DNA of 41,489 bases from Mycoplasmopsis agassizii (GCF_002276225.1 NZ_NQNY01000014.1:1-41489); one strand, 5' to 3'; shown: positions 29,626-40,475, counted from the first letter of the stretch. Made by a program: numbers and translations. The notes: generated by a model from the sequence alone, not told the origin.

Positions 29626-30321
29626 ATGGCAACTACAATAAAAAGCGGGATTTTGTTAAAAATTGTACCATATAATCAAAAAGATGGAATTATCAAGGTA
29701 CTTTTTGAAAGGGAAATTATTTCCATGATTTCAAGAGGTATTTTACAAGTAAATAGTAAAAATAGGTTAAATTTAATTGAAGGTTCAGTCATTGAATTTG
29801 AGTATTTTGCTGCTAGGTTAGTAACTTCTTTATCAAAGTTAAAAACTGCCCATTTAATCACTAGATACGATCAACAAACTAGTTTTAACTTGATTTTTTG
29901 GCCAATTGTTTTAACCTTATTGAATCAATTGGAGCAAACTAATTCTGAACTCTATAATTTTATATTACTATTGCTTAATTTCACAAATGAAACTAAAGCA
30001 ATTTATCTGTTTGTTTACCTATTTTTCTTACTAGCAAAACCTTTTGGCTTTGAAATGAATTTTCATTCCTGCGTAGTTTGTGATAGTTATAAAAAAATTA
30101 TTTTTTTAGATATTTCAAAAGGGGGTTTTGTTTGTGCATTGCATAGTTTAGAAAAAACTGAACTAAGTCTTTTGAAAGGTTTTCATAGTTTAGAAAAAAG
30201 TTTTTCAGAATTTCTTGAAACTACTTCACAAGCAACAACTTTAAAAATGTTACGCATTTTTGTTGATCTTTTTCGCTTGCAAGGTATTTATGTGCCTGCT
30301 GAAATTAAATTGTTTTACTAA
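29626..30321 (+). CDS. recO: DNA repair protein RecO (231 aa)
   Basis: Recombination mediator that helps RecA load on single-stranded DNA. The N-terminal OB-fold (ATTIKSGILLKIVPYNQKDG, about residues 2-21) and the C-terminal zinc-finger-like cysteines (HSCVVCDS near 146-153, later GGFVCALH) match RecO. Length is normal. It has few close landmarks otherwise, as usual for this family. Divergent from the yloU-fakA operon. The SD is poor (CTCCTATGGG region only), and the start is set by the family N-terminus. Confidence 0.85.
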   Translation: MATTIKSGILLKIVPYNQKDGIIKVLFEREIISMISRGILQVNSKNRLNLIEGSVIEFEYFAARLVTSLSKLKTAHLITRYDQQTSFNLIFWPIVLTLLNQLEQTNSELYNFILLLLNFTNETKAIYLFVYLFFLLAKPFGFEMNFHSCVVCDSYKKIIFLDISKGGFVCALHSLEKTELSLLKGFHSLEKSFSEFLETTSQATTLKMLRIFVDLFRLQGIYVPAEIKLFY

Positions 30322-30333
30322 ATTTATTTTATG

Positions 30334-30359
30334 AATAAAAAACGAACCATAAGGTTCGT
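30334..30359 (-). terminator. Terminator between recO and the convergent unknown gene
   Basis: ACGAACC (30342-30348) pairs with GGTTCGT (30353-30359), loop ATAA. On the minus strand a T6 run follows directly; on the plus strand the T-rich sequence is about ten bases further, so it may serve both. Confidence 0.75.
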
Positions 30360-30374
30360 AAATAAATTTATTTT

Positions 30375-31028
30375 TTATTCATCAAAGTGCAGGTTTTTAA
30401 TTCCGCCACTTTCTAAAAAGCGAGAGTATTTAATTTTTGCAAGTTGTCAATCTCGAAAATAATTAGATTTAATTGAAGGTAAATACTCTCGAGTGATGAA
30501 ATTAATTAAGGCTTTAGTAGCATCAATTACTCATTTTTCACCAATATCAAAACCACGTTCAGTTGATAAGGCATCTGCCATGTTGTAAAATACTTCTTTT
30601 GTTTTGAAAATTAAAATTTGTTCAGCGATGTTTTGGAATCATGATGCAAAAGTTGTTTTATTTAAAATTAAAAAATGAAAGGCTTTCACATCTTCAATAT
30701 TCATTTTGTAAAACTCAACAAAGTCCATTAACTTTTCAGTTGAATATCTTTTTAGATCATTATATAGATCTAGATAAACGTTGCTTTGTTGTCTAATAAA
30801 CTTTGCTTCAACACTTTGATCTAATAACAATTCAGTGTCTGATTTAGTTTCATTTGTTAAAATGTTGTGGTAAAACTGTCTATTTTCTTTACGACGTTTT
30901 TCCAATTCATAAAGTTCATTATCAAAAGCACCTGTGTTACCAATGCTATTTGTTTTGATTCCAACAATAACTGCAGTGTTATTTAGATCTAAAAGGTCAG
31001 CTGAACGACTAATTCTTTTTATTGCCAT
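30375..31028 (-). CDS. Conserved-looking hypothetical protein (217 aa)
   Basis: Not recognised. The start at 31028 has GGAGA six bases upstream and gives MAIKRISRSADLLDLNN; a further ATG at 31046 lacks an SD. The sequence is helical and charged, with ELEKRRKENRQFYHNIL and YNDLKRYSTEKLMDFVEFYK suggesting short coiled coils, and no signal peptide or membrane segment, so it is probably cytosolic. Three TGA codons are Trp, two of them in the last 80 residues, which supports real coding. It converges on recO and is divergent from the ABC-like gene. Terminated by a good hairpin. Confidence 0.7.
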
Positions 31029-31148
31029 AACTTGTCTCCATTTCAATTCTATTTTTATGATATCAAATGTTTTTATATATTTTTATATAAAATTCAAGTA
31101 TATGGATAATTTTTCAGAAAATATTTTAAATACACCTAAAGGAACAAA

Positions 31149-32345
31149 ATGCTTAAAATCAATAACATCACTTTAAAAAATGCGATCTTCAATAAAGATC
31201 TGGTAATTAAATCAATTAGTTTGGAGCCAGGAAAGGCAAATTATTTGATTTCCGACACTCGAAAGCAAGCTCTACAACTATTTGATTTATTTTTAAAACC
31301 AAAACAATCACCCGGAATTTTGAAAGTTAATAATGTTATGATTGAAGATTTTGAAAGAGAAAGTCTGGATATGCAGTCTTATTCAAATTTTTTAAATTAT
31401 ACAAATAGCGATACTGTCACATCCTTTATGATGTGAAAATTACTTTCAAATTCAAAATTTAAAGAAGATCACGAGGCAATGATTGAACATTTGCAATGAC
31501 AAATAAATAACTTAATTTTTCTTGCTAATGGTGCAAAAGAGGAAGAGTTAAAAGATTATCAAGAATGCATTGCTTATTTGAAAAAATCAATGAGTTCTTA
31601 TTATGAAGAAGCGTATGCAAAATACAATTTTATTTTCGATGATATTGAACTAAATTATAAGATGTTATTTAATATCAAAAAAGGTTTTTTTACTGAAAAA
31701 GATATGTCAATTTCATTAAAAGAATTAAATGAAAGAATCAAAATTTTGAAGGTAAATTTATTATCAAATACCTTATTAAAAACTCAACAAGATGCAATCA
31801 AAAATATTAAATCAGAATACAAACAAAAACGCAAGGATTTAAAATTTTTTGAAAAATCTTTAAGCAATAAATATGGAAGAGAAATCATCAAAAAAGATAG
31901 TGATTATGCAAAAACAATTGACTTATTACATCAGCAAATTTTACCTATTGCAGAGTATGCAAAAGAACTATTGAAACAGCTAAATGATATTTGAAAATTG
32001 GATCACATAATTAATAAAAAAATGTCAGAATTAACAGAGACAGAAAGTTTATTAATTTATCTATTTTTCTGTATGTTAAATAAGTCACAAATTGTATTGA
32101 TTGATTACTTCTTCAAAGATAACATTTATACGCAAAACACGGTGATTTCGAGACTTTTTGAAATAATTTCTAGAGACAATTTTTTGTTAGTTTACAGTGA
32201 AAAAATTGATGATGTAATTATTGAACCTTTTGATTTAAATATCTTTCAAAACGACCAGTTTGAAATGCAAAAACAAAAGACAAAAAGCAACTTAATTTTA
32301 AGTAGTGAATATATAAACAAATGGGCAGGTAAAACTAATGGCTAA
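31149..32345 (+). CDS. Degenerate ABC-ATPase-like protein with coiled-coil insert (398 aa)
   Basis: Looks like an ABC ATPase that has lost catalysis. LEPGKANYLISDTRKQALQL (about residues 26-43) stands where Walker A (GxxGxGKS) should be but lacks the Lys-containing loop. At about 292-322, SELTETESLLIYLFFCML then KSQIVLIDYFF has the layout of the ABC signature plus Walker B (LSGGE...LLDEP), with Tyr after the Asp instead of Glu. NFLLVYSEKIDD replaces the H-loop region. Between these lies about 180 residues of helical, Lys/Glu-rich coiled coil. TGA codons are Trp. AAAGGAAC precedes the ATG. It overlaps gpsA by eight bases. Function unknown; alternatively an SMC/RecF-like relic. Confidence 0.5.
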
Positions 32346-33321
32346 AATTTCATTTATAGGAACAGGTGCATATGGAACAGCACTTGCAAATGTACTATTA
32401 AAAAACAATCATGAAGTTAATTTTTATGGAATTGATGATCAAGAAATTAATGATTTAAAACAAGGTTTAAATACTAAATATTTTAATCAAAAAAAGATGC
32501 ATAAAATTCCAAATTTGGTGACCAAAAATTTAGAAGATGTTTTAAACAACGTTGACTTAATTATTTTAGCAACACCATCAAAAGCAACAAGATTTATTTT
32601 AAAAAAAATAGATGATTTTAAACTAAATAAACAATTCAATTTCATTAATTTATCTAAGGGTTTAGATGCAGAAAAAAACGACTTATTAAGCAGAACTTTG
32701 ACAAGTGATTTTAGTCATATAATCAATAATTATGCTGCCTTAATTGGTCCTTCTTTTGCACAAGAAGTTTTTGATGAAAACTTAACTATGATTAACATAG
32801 TTTCAGAAAATCAAGAGTATAACGATATGATTGCTAAACTTTTTACTAATGAAAATTTTAAAGTTATTTCTAATACTGATTTAATAACTTTGCAAACATA
32901 TTCTGTTTTAAAAAATATTTACGCACTTGCAACTGGCATGACAAAAGCAATGCATGATGCTTATAACACATTAGTTTCAGTTTTAACTTTAGGATTTAAA
33001 GAAGCAAATCATTACCTGAAACATGTGGAAAAAATTAGTCCTGAATCAATATCAGAACTAGCTGCTTTTGGAGATTTTGTTTTAACTGCAACCTCAAATA
33101 AATCACGAAATTTTAGCTTCGGCTATGAAATTGGAAAATTAGGAATTGAAGAGGCAACTAAACTTCATAAGTCAGTAACAACGGAAGGATTGGTTTCATT
33201 ACTAGCAATAAGTAAAAAATTAAATAATAATCTTGAAGATTTTCCTTTATTAAACTCTTTATACCAGATTTGCTACGGCAATAAAAGTCACCTAGATTTA
33301 TTAGATTTCTTAAGTAAGTAA
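32338..33321 (+). CDS. gpsA: Glycerol-3-phosphate dehydrogenase [NAD(P)+] GpsA (327 aa)
   Basis: Reduces dihydroxyacetone phosphate to glycerol-3-phosphate, the phospholipid backbone. The Rossmann motif ISFIGTGAYGTALANVL (residues 4-20) is intact; further landmarks are LIILATPSKATRFIL, INLSKGLDAE, ALIGPSFAQEV (substrate loop), the catalytic Lys region SVLKNIYALATGM, and the C-terminal LTATSNKSRNFSFGYEIG. Length is normal. Translationally coupled to the ABC-like gene. It supplies the acceptor for acyl groups prepared by FakA and PlsX encoded nearby. A second, degenerate GpsA-like gene lies at 39454-40475. Confidence 0.94.
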   Translation: MAKISFIGTGAYGTALANVLLKNNHEVNFYGIDDQEINDLKQGLNTKYFNQKKMHKIPNLVTKNLEDVLNNVDLIILATPSKATRFILKKIDDFKLNKQFNFINLSKGLDAEKNDLLSRTLTSDFSHIINNYAALIGPSFAQEVFDENLTMINIVSENQEYNDMIAKLFTNENFKVISNTDLITLQTYSVLKNIYALATGMTKAMHDAYNTLVSVLTLGFKEANHYLKHVEKISPESISELAAFGDFVLTATSNKSRNFSFGYEIGKLGIEEATKLHKSVTTEGLVSLLAISKKLNNNLEDFPLLNSLYQICYGNKSHLDLLDFLSK

Positions 33322-33412
33322 ATGATAAAATAAAGTACAATAGTTGAACTAGTATATTTTAAAAATACTTTCACATAATCAAATGTACAAACTTAATATT
33401 TAAGGAGTAATG

Positions 33413-35065
33413 ATGTCAGGTATATCATTTTATGCCCTAGGTGGGCTCGACGAAAACGGTAAAAATTCCTATGTTTTAGAAACAAAGGAGCATATTTTTA
33501 TTGTTAATATGGGTGCAAAAGTCCCTATTTCAACTCATTATGGAGTAGATACAATTACTCCAAATGTTGATTACTTAAAGAAAAATGCTAAAAAAATTGC
33601 AGGAATTTTTATTACAGATACTAAAAATGACTCATTTTCAGCACTTCCATGATTTTTAATGCAAATTCCAAATGTAACCATTTACACAAGCCCTTTTAAT
33701 AATTCAACAATTTTAGAAAGACTAAGTAAATATAAACTTAACACAAAAGTCAATGTCAAAAGTTTAATCAAAGAAGAAAAATTTGGAAATGTTGTCTTAA
33801 AACCTTTTCAAGTTTATGGAGCAATTCCTGGAACATTAGGTTTTAACTTTGAAACTGAACAAGGTTCATTCGTTTTTATGCACAATTTTGTTGTTGGAAA
33901 AAGTGAATTATTTGGCGAAACAAACTTACCTTTAATAAGAAAATCAATTTCAAAAAATGTGCTTGCACTGGTTTTTGATAGTGGAAGAAGTAATTACAAG
34001 GGGTTTGCAAACGAAAAAATTCATACACCAGAACATATCAAAGAAATTATTAAAAAAACTGATCCAAATGAAAGAATTATCATTGGAGCATATGATGAGG
34101 AAATGACAACTTTAATGGAGTTAATTGAACTAGCATATGAGTTAAAAAGACCTATCGTAATTTATGGAAAAACCTTTGATAATCAACTTAAGCTTTTAAA
34201 CAATAAATACTTTGTAAACAAAAAACCTTTCCTAGGTGAATTAAAATTATCAGACCATCGCAGACTTAATAAATTAAATAATGCAATTGTTTTTGTAACT
34301 GCAACAGTTGAAGTTTTATATCAACGTTTCATTAGAATTACAGATAATTTAGACGCTTATTTAAAAATTAACGAGAAAGATAATGTAATTATGCTTGCTC
34401 CACCAATCAATGGAATTGAAACTACAGCAGCTTTAACATTAGATAAAATCGCTCACATCACTAAAAAAATTACAGTTGTTGATGAATCACAAAGATATCA
34501 ACATCGCCCTGCAACTGATGATTTAAGAGAAGTTGTAAAAGCCATAAAACCTAAATATTTTATTCCTGTTCAAGGGCTTTATAGACACCAAATTTCTGCC
34601 TTAAATAAGATCAAAGATTTAGGTTATAACCAAAATAATTCACTAGTTTTAGCAAACGGCAGAATCGCTTATTTTGAAAAAACAAACTTACTAAATAAAA
34701 CTAAAAAAATAGTTCAAGTTGGTGATCAAATAGTTGATGGTTTTGGTCTAGGTGATGTTTCCAATGAAGTTATTTCTGAAAGAGAAAAACTAGCTCGTAA
34801 TGGAGTTGTAACAATCAGCGTTTTAGTTGATAAAGAACGCCATTTAGTTGGGGATATCGATATTAACTATGTTGGTCTAGGTGCAAGTTCGAAAAAAGAT
34901 GAACTTGATGAAGAAGTTAGAAAGATTTTTGTACAAAATTATTATGAAAATTTAGATTCTTCTTATGAAGAATTGCAAAAAGTTTTAAGAAATCGAGTAC
35001 GTAAACGTATTTTCAAAAAAATTGAAAAAGAACCTACAGTAATTGTTAGTCTTTATAAAGTATAA
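33413..35065 (+). CDS. RNase J-family protein without the metal-binding motif (550 aa)
   Basis: Related to the metallo-beta-lactamase/beta-CASP ribonuclease J: the start FYALGGLDENGKNSYVLE and the segment VDTITPNVDYLKKNAKKIAG follow RNase J closely. However, HGHEDH after GIFIT is replaced by DTKNDS (residues 69-74), the TGD of the next metal site is MHN (in FVFMHNFVV), and PVHGE is PVQGL (Gln 387). It therefore probably lacks nuclease activity and may act as a partner of an active RNase J, as suggested for RNase J2 in some cocci. One TGA is Trp. Start: AAGGAG is five bases from the ATG at 33413; the ATG at 33410 is too close. Confidence 0.75.
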
Positions 35066-35078
35066 TTAAGCAGGAAAA

Positions 35079-36629
35079 ATGAAAAAAGAAAAACGCTCAC
35101 AAACAGGTGTTAAGCATTCTCCTTTGAGAAGTTTTTTTTATTTTGTTTCAGAAGACAATTATTTTAAGGGTAGCAGTTTAATTTTAATTGCAATTTTCTT
35201 ATCAATTCTTAATTATTTGACTAACGTTTTCATTTTATCAACAGCCTATGGCTATAGTTTTGGTTTTCTACTAGGTGAATTTGGGATAGTAATTTATCTA
35301 TGATGAATATGAAAAGGTATTAGATTACTTTTTCATAAGCAACTCAAAGAACTTTATTATTCAAGGAATTACTATTTCAAGATCTTTTTTTCAAGGGTTA
35401 ACTTATTAAATTATTCACTTTTATGTAGTGTCATTATTTTGGCAGTGATTGCTATTCAGGGAAACATTTTATACCCACAATTAGAACAAAGGAAAGACCC
35501 TTTTAACTTCTACTTTTTTGAATGATTTAACAGTTTTACAAACGGTTATTATAAAGAAACCAATATCGTTGTTCTAGAAAGAATTGAAGGTTTAGCTTAT
35601 TTACCTAACTATTTAAATTTTGGATTTTTTATAAACGGAATCTTTACAGTTTTATCTGCTTCATACAACAATTACATGCTTTATTTATTTTTAGGACTAC
35701 TTACTATTGCAGTCCTTTTATACTGATTTAGATTTTTAATCTTTAAAAAATATAAAGATGTTTGATTAGATGCTAAGTTAAAAAATCTTGAAAGTAAAGA
35801 AAAAAGAAGACTTAAAAAAGAACAAGAAATTATCAAAAAACGCACTCAAATGTTATTAGGCGAAACCCCTGAAGATAAGGTCTTGAAAAATCCAGTTAGT
35901 CGCAATATCACTGATGAATTAAAAACTGACTTAACTGATAGTGAAGCAAAAAGAGCTGAAGAAATTAAAATTGCTCAGCAAGAATTAGGAACTTATGAAG
36001 GTGATTTTACTGGTAAATTTACTCCTAAAACCGTTCCTTTTGATATTATCAGGAATAATCAAACTAGAGAAAATTCTTTTATAAAAGAAGAGAGTTTACA
36101 ATCTTATAAAGAACAACAGAATAATCAAAAAGTTATTTTTAGCCCACAAAATCAACAAAAAACCAATTTATTTAAAGAAGAGATAGTTTTACCAAAAGTT
36201 GAAAATAATGCTAAAATTAGTTTTGAGGAAGATATTCTAAGTACTAACAAAGCAAAAGATTTAGAAAAAACTATGCCTCAATTAGTCAAAGAAATGCTAG
36301 CTAATAATGGAAGTGTTTTTGTTGATGTTAATAATTTAAATAACAATAAACAGAAGCAAGTAAATCAGCAGTTAAATCGTGAAAATGATATGTTTTACGC
36401 TGAATTTAAAAAAGAAATTGAGCGCAAAATTCAACAACGAGAAAAAGCAAAACTTGAGAATTTTGACAACGGTTTTAATACTTTTGAGCATCGAAAAAAT
36501 TGACACAAGGGCGACCAACGTGTTGCAGGTGACGATTGAATCAGTGCAACTAGAGAAGTTAAACTTCCCAAAGAAAAATTAGAAACTGGATTAATCGAAA
36601 CTATTCCTTTTGATAATCCACTTGAATAG
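35079..36629 (+). CDS. Membrane protein with long cytoplasmic charged tail, FtsK-N-terminus-like layout (516 aa)
   Basis: Unassigned. After a basic start there are about four hydrophobic segments in the first 240 residues (SSLILIAIFLSILNYLTNVF, FGFLLGEFGIVIYLWW with TGA-Trp codons, SLLCSVIILAVIAIQG, MLYLFLGLLTIAVLLYW). From about residue 245 the sequence is hydrophilic and Lys/Glu/Gln/Asn-rich (KEKRRLKKEQEIIKKR, NNNKQKQVNQQLNREN), with coiled-coil character and no Walker motifs. The layout resembles the membrane domain and linker of FtsK without its motor. It follows the RNase J-like gene by 13 bp, and the thioredoxin SD overlaps its stop. Function is not known. Confidence 0.65.
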
Positions 36630-36638
36630 GAGCAAAAA

Positions 36639-36986
36639 ATGTCACAAGATTTATTACAATGAGATTGAGAAAAATGAGAAGATGTTGAACATCAAATTGA
36701 TAAAGGTTTAGTCTTTTTAGAAATCGTTACAGACTGATGTGGTGATTGTAAAATGATGGCACCAACTGTTGCCAAACTAAGAGCTAAATACATTGATGAT
36801 AAACGCATCAAATTCATTAAAGTAAATGCTGAACAAGCAAATTTATATAAAAATGAAAAAGCAAAATTCCATATTAAAAGAATTCCAACACACTTGTTAT
36901 TACAAGATGGAAAAGTTTTAAACGAGCATATTGAATACTGTTCACTAGATATGCTTGATGATTGAGTGAAGGCTGTTTTAAAATAG
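36639..36986 (+). CDS. Thioredoxin-family protein (115 aa)
   Basis: Small cytosolic thiol-disulfide protein. The active site is WCGDC (in EIVTDWCGDCKMMAPTV), where both the D and the C positions differ from the usual WCGPC, followed by the cis-Pro region RIPTHLLLQDGK and the final strand and helix. The length is standard. Several TGA codons are Trp, including the active-site Trp. AGGAG at 36628-36632 overlaps the upstream stop. The CGDC variant may shift the redox potential (inference). Followed by a clear terminator, so it ends the gene series from 31149. Confidence 0.88.
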
Positions 36987-37001
36987 TAACCCAAAAAAGT
37001 T

Positions 37002-37029
37002 AAAATGCAGTTTTTCACTGCATTTTTTA
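37002..37029 (+). terminator. Terminator after the thioredoxin gene
   Basis: A 10-bp stem AAAATGCAGT / ACTGCATTTT with a 5-nt loop, then TTT. Good spacing after the stop. Confidence 0.85.
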
Positions 37030-37084
37030 CTTTTCATTTTTCAAAATCCCTATATTATGTAATAATAAAACAAAGCAGGAAATC

Positions 37085-37498
37085 GTGTCTAATAAAAGAA
37101 TTAAAAAGTTTGAAGAAACACGCCATAGTTTTTGGCAAGAAGAAAATTTACGTTTGTCATTAATTAGATCTGACAAAGACTTAAAACAGATTTATGATGG
37201 TTCAAAAGCATATATCAAAAATTTTGAAATTGAACTACTTAAAGAAAATAAATTTGTAATTAATTATTCAGAAAATAAGCAATATGAAGATGACTCACTT
37301 GATTTAAAAGAGATTGAAAAAATTCAAAATGCTTCTGAAAAAGTTTTAGTAGATTTGATTACAAACAATTATTCTTCAGCTTTTCAAGAAGGTTTTTTTG
37401 AATATAAATATTTTAATAGTATTATTTCATGAGACCAAAGACCACTGAGATCAAAAATCCAGAAATTAAATTTAAAAAACAAAGAAGAGGAAAAATAA
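37085..37498 (+). CDS. Hypothetical protein with GTG start (137 aa)
   Basis: Not recognised. GTG at 37085 follows AGCAGGAAATC; no better ATG is in frame near it. The protein is charged, without membrane segments: KRIKKFEETRHSFWQEENLR at the N-terminus, then IYDGSKAYIKNFEIELLKEN and a basic C-terminus after one TGA-Trp. It ends one base before the cmk ATG and contains the cmk SD (AGAGGAAAAA) in its last codons, so both are cotranscribed. A gene of similar size lies before cmk in other mycoplasmas, but I cannot confirm orthology. Confidence 0.7.
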
Positions 37499-37499
37499 G

Positions 37500-38162
37500 A
37501 TGAAGAAAATCAATATCGCTATCGATGGACCTAGTGGTGCAGGTAAAAGTAGTATTAGTAAGATTTTAGCCACGCAGTTAAATTATGTTTTTATCAATAC
37601 AGGTAGTTTTTATCGAGCCTTGGCTTATGAAATGATGAGTAAAAATTGGTCAGTTGAACAGTTAATAAAAGAGTTGTTTAATCTCAACTTTTTGTATGAA
37701 AATGATGAGCATTTATTTTTAAATGGTGTTAACTATTCAGAGTTTTTAAGAGACCCTGCCATTTCACAAAAAGCAAGCGAAATTTCTAAACATGCTGAAA
37801 TTAGAAATCACGTTAATAACTATATTACTAACTTAGTCAAGCACAATAAAGGTTTTATTTTGGAAGGTCGTGACACAACTTTTAAAGTTGCACCTAATGC
37901 CGAGCTAAGACTTTTTATGCAGGCAAGCCCTGATGTAAGAGCCTTAAGAAGAACCTTACAAAACGAAACTATTGGCATTCATAAAGACTTTAAAAAAGTT
38001 CTTGAAGAAGTTAATTTCCGTGACCTGCAAGATTCAACTCGAGAAGTTGATCCTTTACATATTGCTGAAGGCGTGATCGTTTTAGATAATAGTTCATTAA
38101 CATTTGATGAAACTGTAACAAAAATTTTGGAGCTAGTAAATGAAAAAATTAGCGACAAATAA
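37500..38162 (+). CDS. cmk: Cytidylate kinase (220 aa)
   Basis: Phosphorylates CMP and dCMP with ATP. P-loop [20 protein letters not shown] at residues 4-23; [14 protein letters not shown] (CMP-binding YRA), [21 protein letters not shown] and the lid-region [13 protein letters not shown] match the family. GRDI, the usual motif, is GRDT here. Length is normal. Overlaps der by 23 bases. The cmk-der pairing is conserved across Firmicutes and mycoplasmas. Confidence 0.96.
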   Translation: MKKINIAIDGPSGAGKSSISKILATQLNYVFINTGSFYRALAYEMMSKNWSVEQLIKELFNLNFLYENDEHLFLNGVNYSEFLRDPAISQKASEISKHAEIRNHVNNYITNLVKHNKGFILEGRDTTFKVAPNAELRLFMQASPDVRALRRTLQNETIGIHKDFKKVLEEVNFRDLQDSTREVDPLHIAEGVIVLDNSSLTFDETVTKILELVNEKISDK

Positions 38163-39450
38163 TAAAGTAGCAATCGTTGGTAAACCTAATGTTGGTAAGT
38201 CAACTCTTTTCAATCGTTTAGTTGGTAAGCGAAAATCAATTGTTTATGATGAACCAGGTGTAACTCGTGATCGCTTGTATGAAGAATTTAAGTGAAATGG
38301 TAAATCAATTAACATTATCGATACAGGTGGAATTGAAATCAGTGATAAGCCTTTTGCAGAACAAATTAGAATCCAAGCACAAATTGCTATCACTGAAGCA
38401 TCACAAATAATTTTCGTAGTCGATGGTAGATATGCTTTAGATGATAGTGATTTATTAATCGCTCAAATCTTAAGAACATCTAACAAACAAATTTATGTAG
38501 TTAGCAATAAATTAGAAGCTAATCAAGATCCTGATTATGATGTTTATCGCCTTGGTTTTGAAGATTATTTTACAATCAGTGCGTTGCACGGCGAAGGTAT
38601 TGGAGAGATTCTTGACTTGATAGTCAATAACATTGACTACAGTAAAGTTGCGGAAAATAAGCACTTTAAATTATCAATTATCGGTAAGCCTAATAGTGGA
38701 AAAAGTTCACTTTTAAATACCTTATTAAATGAAGAACGAGCAATCGTTTCTGACATAGCAGGTACAACTAGAGATGCAATTCAAGAGATTATAACAATTG
38801 AAGATGAACCGTTTTTTTTAGTTGATACAGCAGGTATTTTGAAAAAATCTAAGCTAGTTGATTCAGTTGATCACTATGCTTTAATGCGCGCCATTGATAG
38901 TCTAGAAGATTCTGATCTTGCACTAGTAGTCATCGATGCAACCAGAGAATTATCGCATTTTGATGCGCGTTTAATAGGTTATGCAGATGAGCGCCATAAG
39001 CCGATCATCTTAGTCATAAATAAATGAGACCTGATTGAAAGAGACCAAAATGCGATGCGAGATTATGAAAATAAGCTCAAAGAAAAATATCCTTTTGTCA
39101 GTTGGATGCCGTTTGTATTTTTAAGTGCACTTAAAAAACAAAGAATCCACAAACTCAAAGAAATGATAATAAGGGTTAAAAACAATATTAATCGCAAAAT
39201 CAAGCAACAATTATTAAACGAATTGATAGTCGACATGCAAAGCATGCAACCAGCCCCTTCTTTTAACGGTGGACAATTACAAATCGCTCGAGCGATCCAA
39301 GCAGAAAGTAAAACTCCAACGTTCATTTTTTTTGTAAATGATGTAAAATTTTTGCACTTTTCTTACAAACGTTACATAGAAAATCAGCTTCGAGAATACT
39401 TTGATTTTTTAGGTACACCAATAAATTTAATTTTTAAAAGGAGGACTTAA
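38140..39450 (+). CDS. der: Ribosome-assembly GTPase Der/EngA (436 aa)
   Basis: Tandem-GTPase factor for 50S ribosomal subunit assembly. Domain 1: [14 protein letters not shown] (G1), [13 protein letters not shown] (G2), DTGGIE (G3). Domain 2: [26 protein letters not shown] and NKWDLI (G4, with TGA-Trp). A KH-like C-terminal domain follows. The first G4 motif is NKLE (in [11 protein letters not shown]), not NKxD, so guanine recognition in domain 1 may be weakened. GGAG lies seven bases before the ATG, inside cmk. Length is normal. Followed three bases later by the GpsA-like gene. Confidence 0.95.
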
Positions 39451-39453
39451 AAC

Positions 39454-40475
39454 ATGAATAATATTGCTATTATTGGTTTTAGAGAACTGGGGCAAGCTTT
39501 TGCAAAACATCTTAGTGACAAAAAGGAACTTAATATTAAGGCATTTACTTTGTCAGATAAGACAGTTTCGCAGTTTAAAAATAATCGCTTCAGTGAGTTT
39601 TTTAATGAGGATCTTGAAATTGCTAACTTATTGGTTAGCAATAATTTAAAAGATGTGGTGGCTGATGCAGACATTGTGATTTCAACAATTTCGAGAAAAA
39701 ATATGCGAGATTTTTTCCCAAAAGTTTTTGAATATATGAAAGATGCGCAGTTTTCATAACGACATACAACGGTAATTTTCCTGAATCCAAAGTCAATGTG
39801 CAACATCATCTAAGAGACTTATTGGAATATGAAAATGCAGAGCATAAGTTAAATAAAAATATTGAGATTATGGCATTGAGCGGAATGTATCGAGCATCAT
39901 CTTTATATAAAGGTGACATTCAGTTTTCATCTTTAGTTTCAGAAAATGTTGAAGTTGCAAAAAATGTTCGTAGTATAATTGGCAAGAAGAATTTTAGAAT
40001 TTATATCAACACAGATATAAAGGGTTCAGAGGTCTTTACAAATTTTTTACAACTATCACAACTAGCAGTTGGGATGCTTGATGCAATGGGTTTTGATGAA
40101 TGTTTAACGGCAGCATTTGTGACAAGGCTAGCCAAAGAAGTGCAGCGTTTTAATCACGCTTATGGTGGAAGAATGGAAACGTTTACATCGCTATCATCTC
40201 TACCAAATATTTTGCTATTTACTTTTTCAAAAACAAGCGATAATTTTTTAATCGCTCAAGAAGTGATTAAAAAAGGTAAGCGTGTTTTAAGTATTGCAAA
40301 AATTAGATCACCTTTTGATGCTTTAATTTTCTTTAAGCATTTTAACGATACTATCTATAACTTGCACATGCCAATTATTGATACAATGTTTGATTTATTG
40401 CACCGTGATTTAACACCAAAAGAAGCAGTTGAAAAATTTGTCAAGAGTGAAATTACACTTGAGGATGAAAATTAG
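39454..40475 (+). pseudogene. GpsA-like dehydrogenase paralog, frameshifted
   Basis: Reads in one frame from the ATG at 39454 (good AAAGGAGG SD) to TAA at 39757-39759, then continues in another frame from about 39747 (AVFITTYNGNFPESKV) to 40475. The second part has the GpsA C-terminal pattern (EIMALSGMYRASSLYKG, LSQLAVGMLDAMGF). Removing two bases, GC, from GATGCGCAG restores DAVFITTYNG, so a GC dinucleotide duplication is the likely cause. The nucleotide loop is also degenerate (GFRELG rather than GxGxxG), so it was probably not an ordinary dehydrogenase even before. Real mutation, slippage-controlled gene or sequence error cannot be told apart here. Confidence 0.7.
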
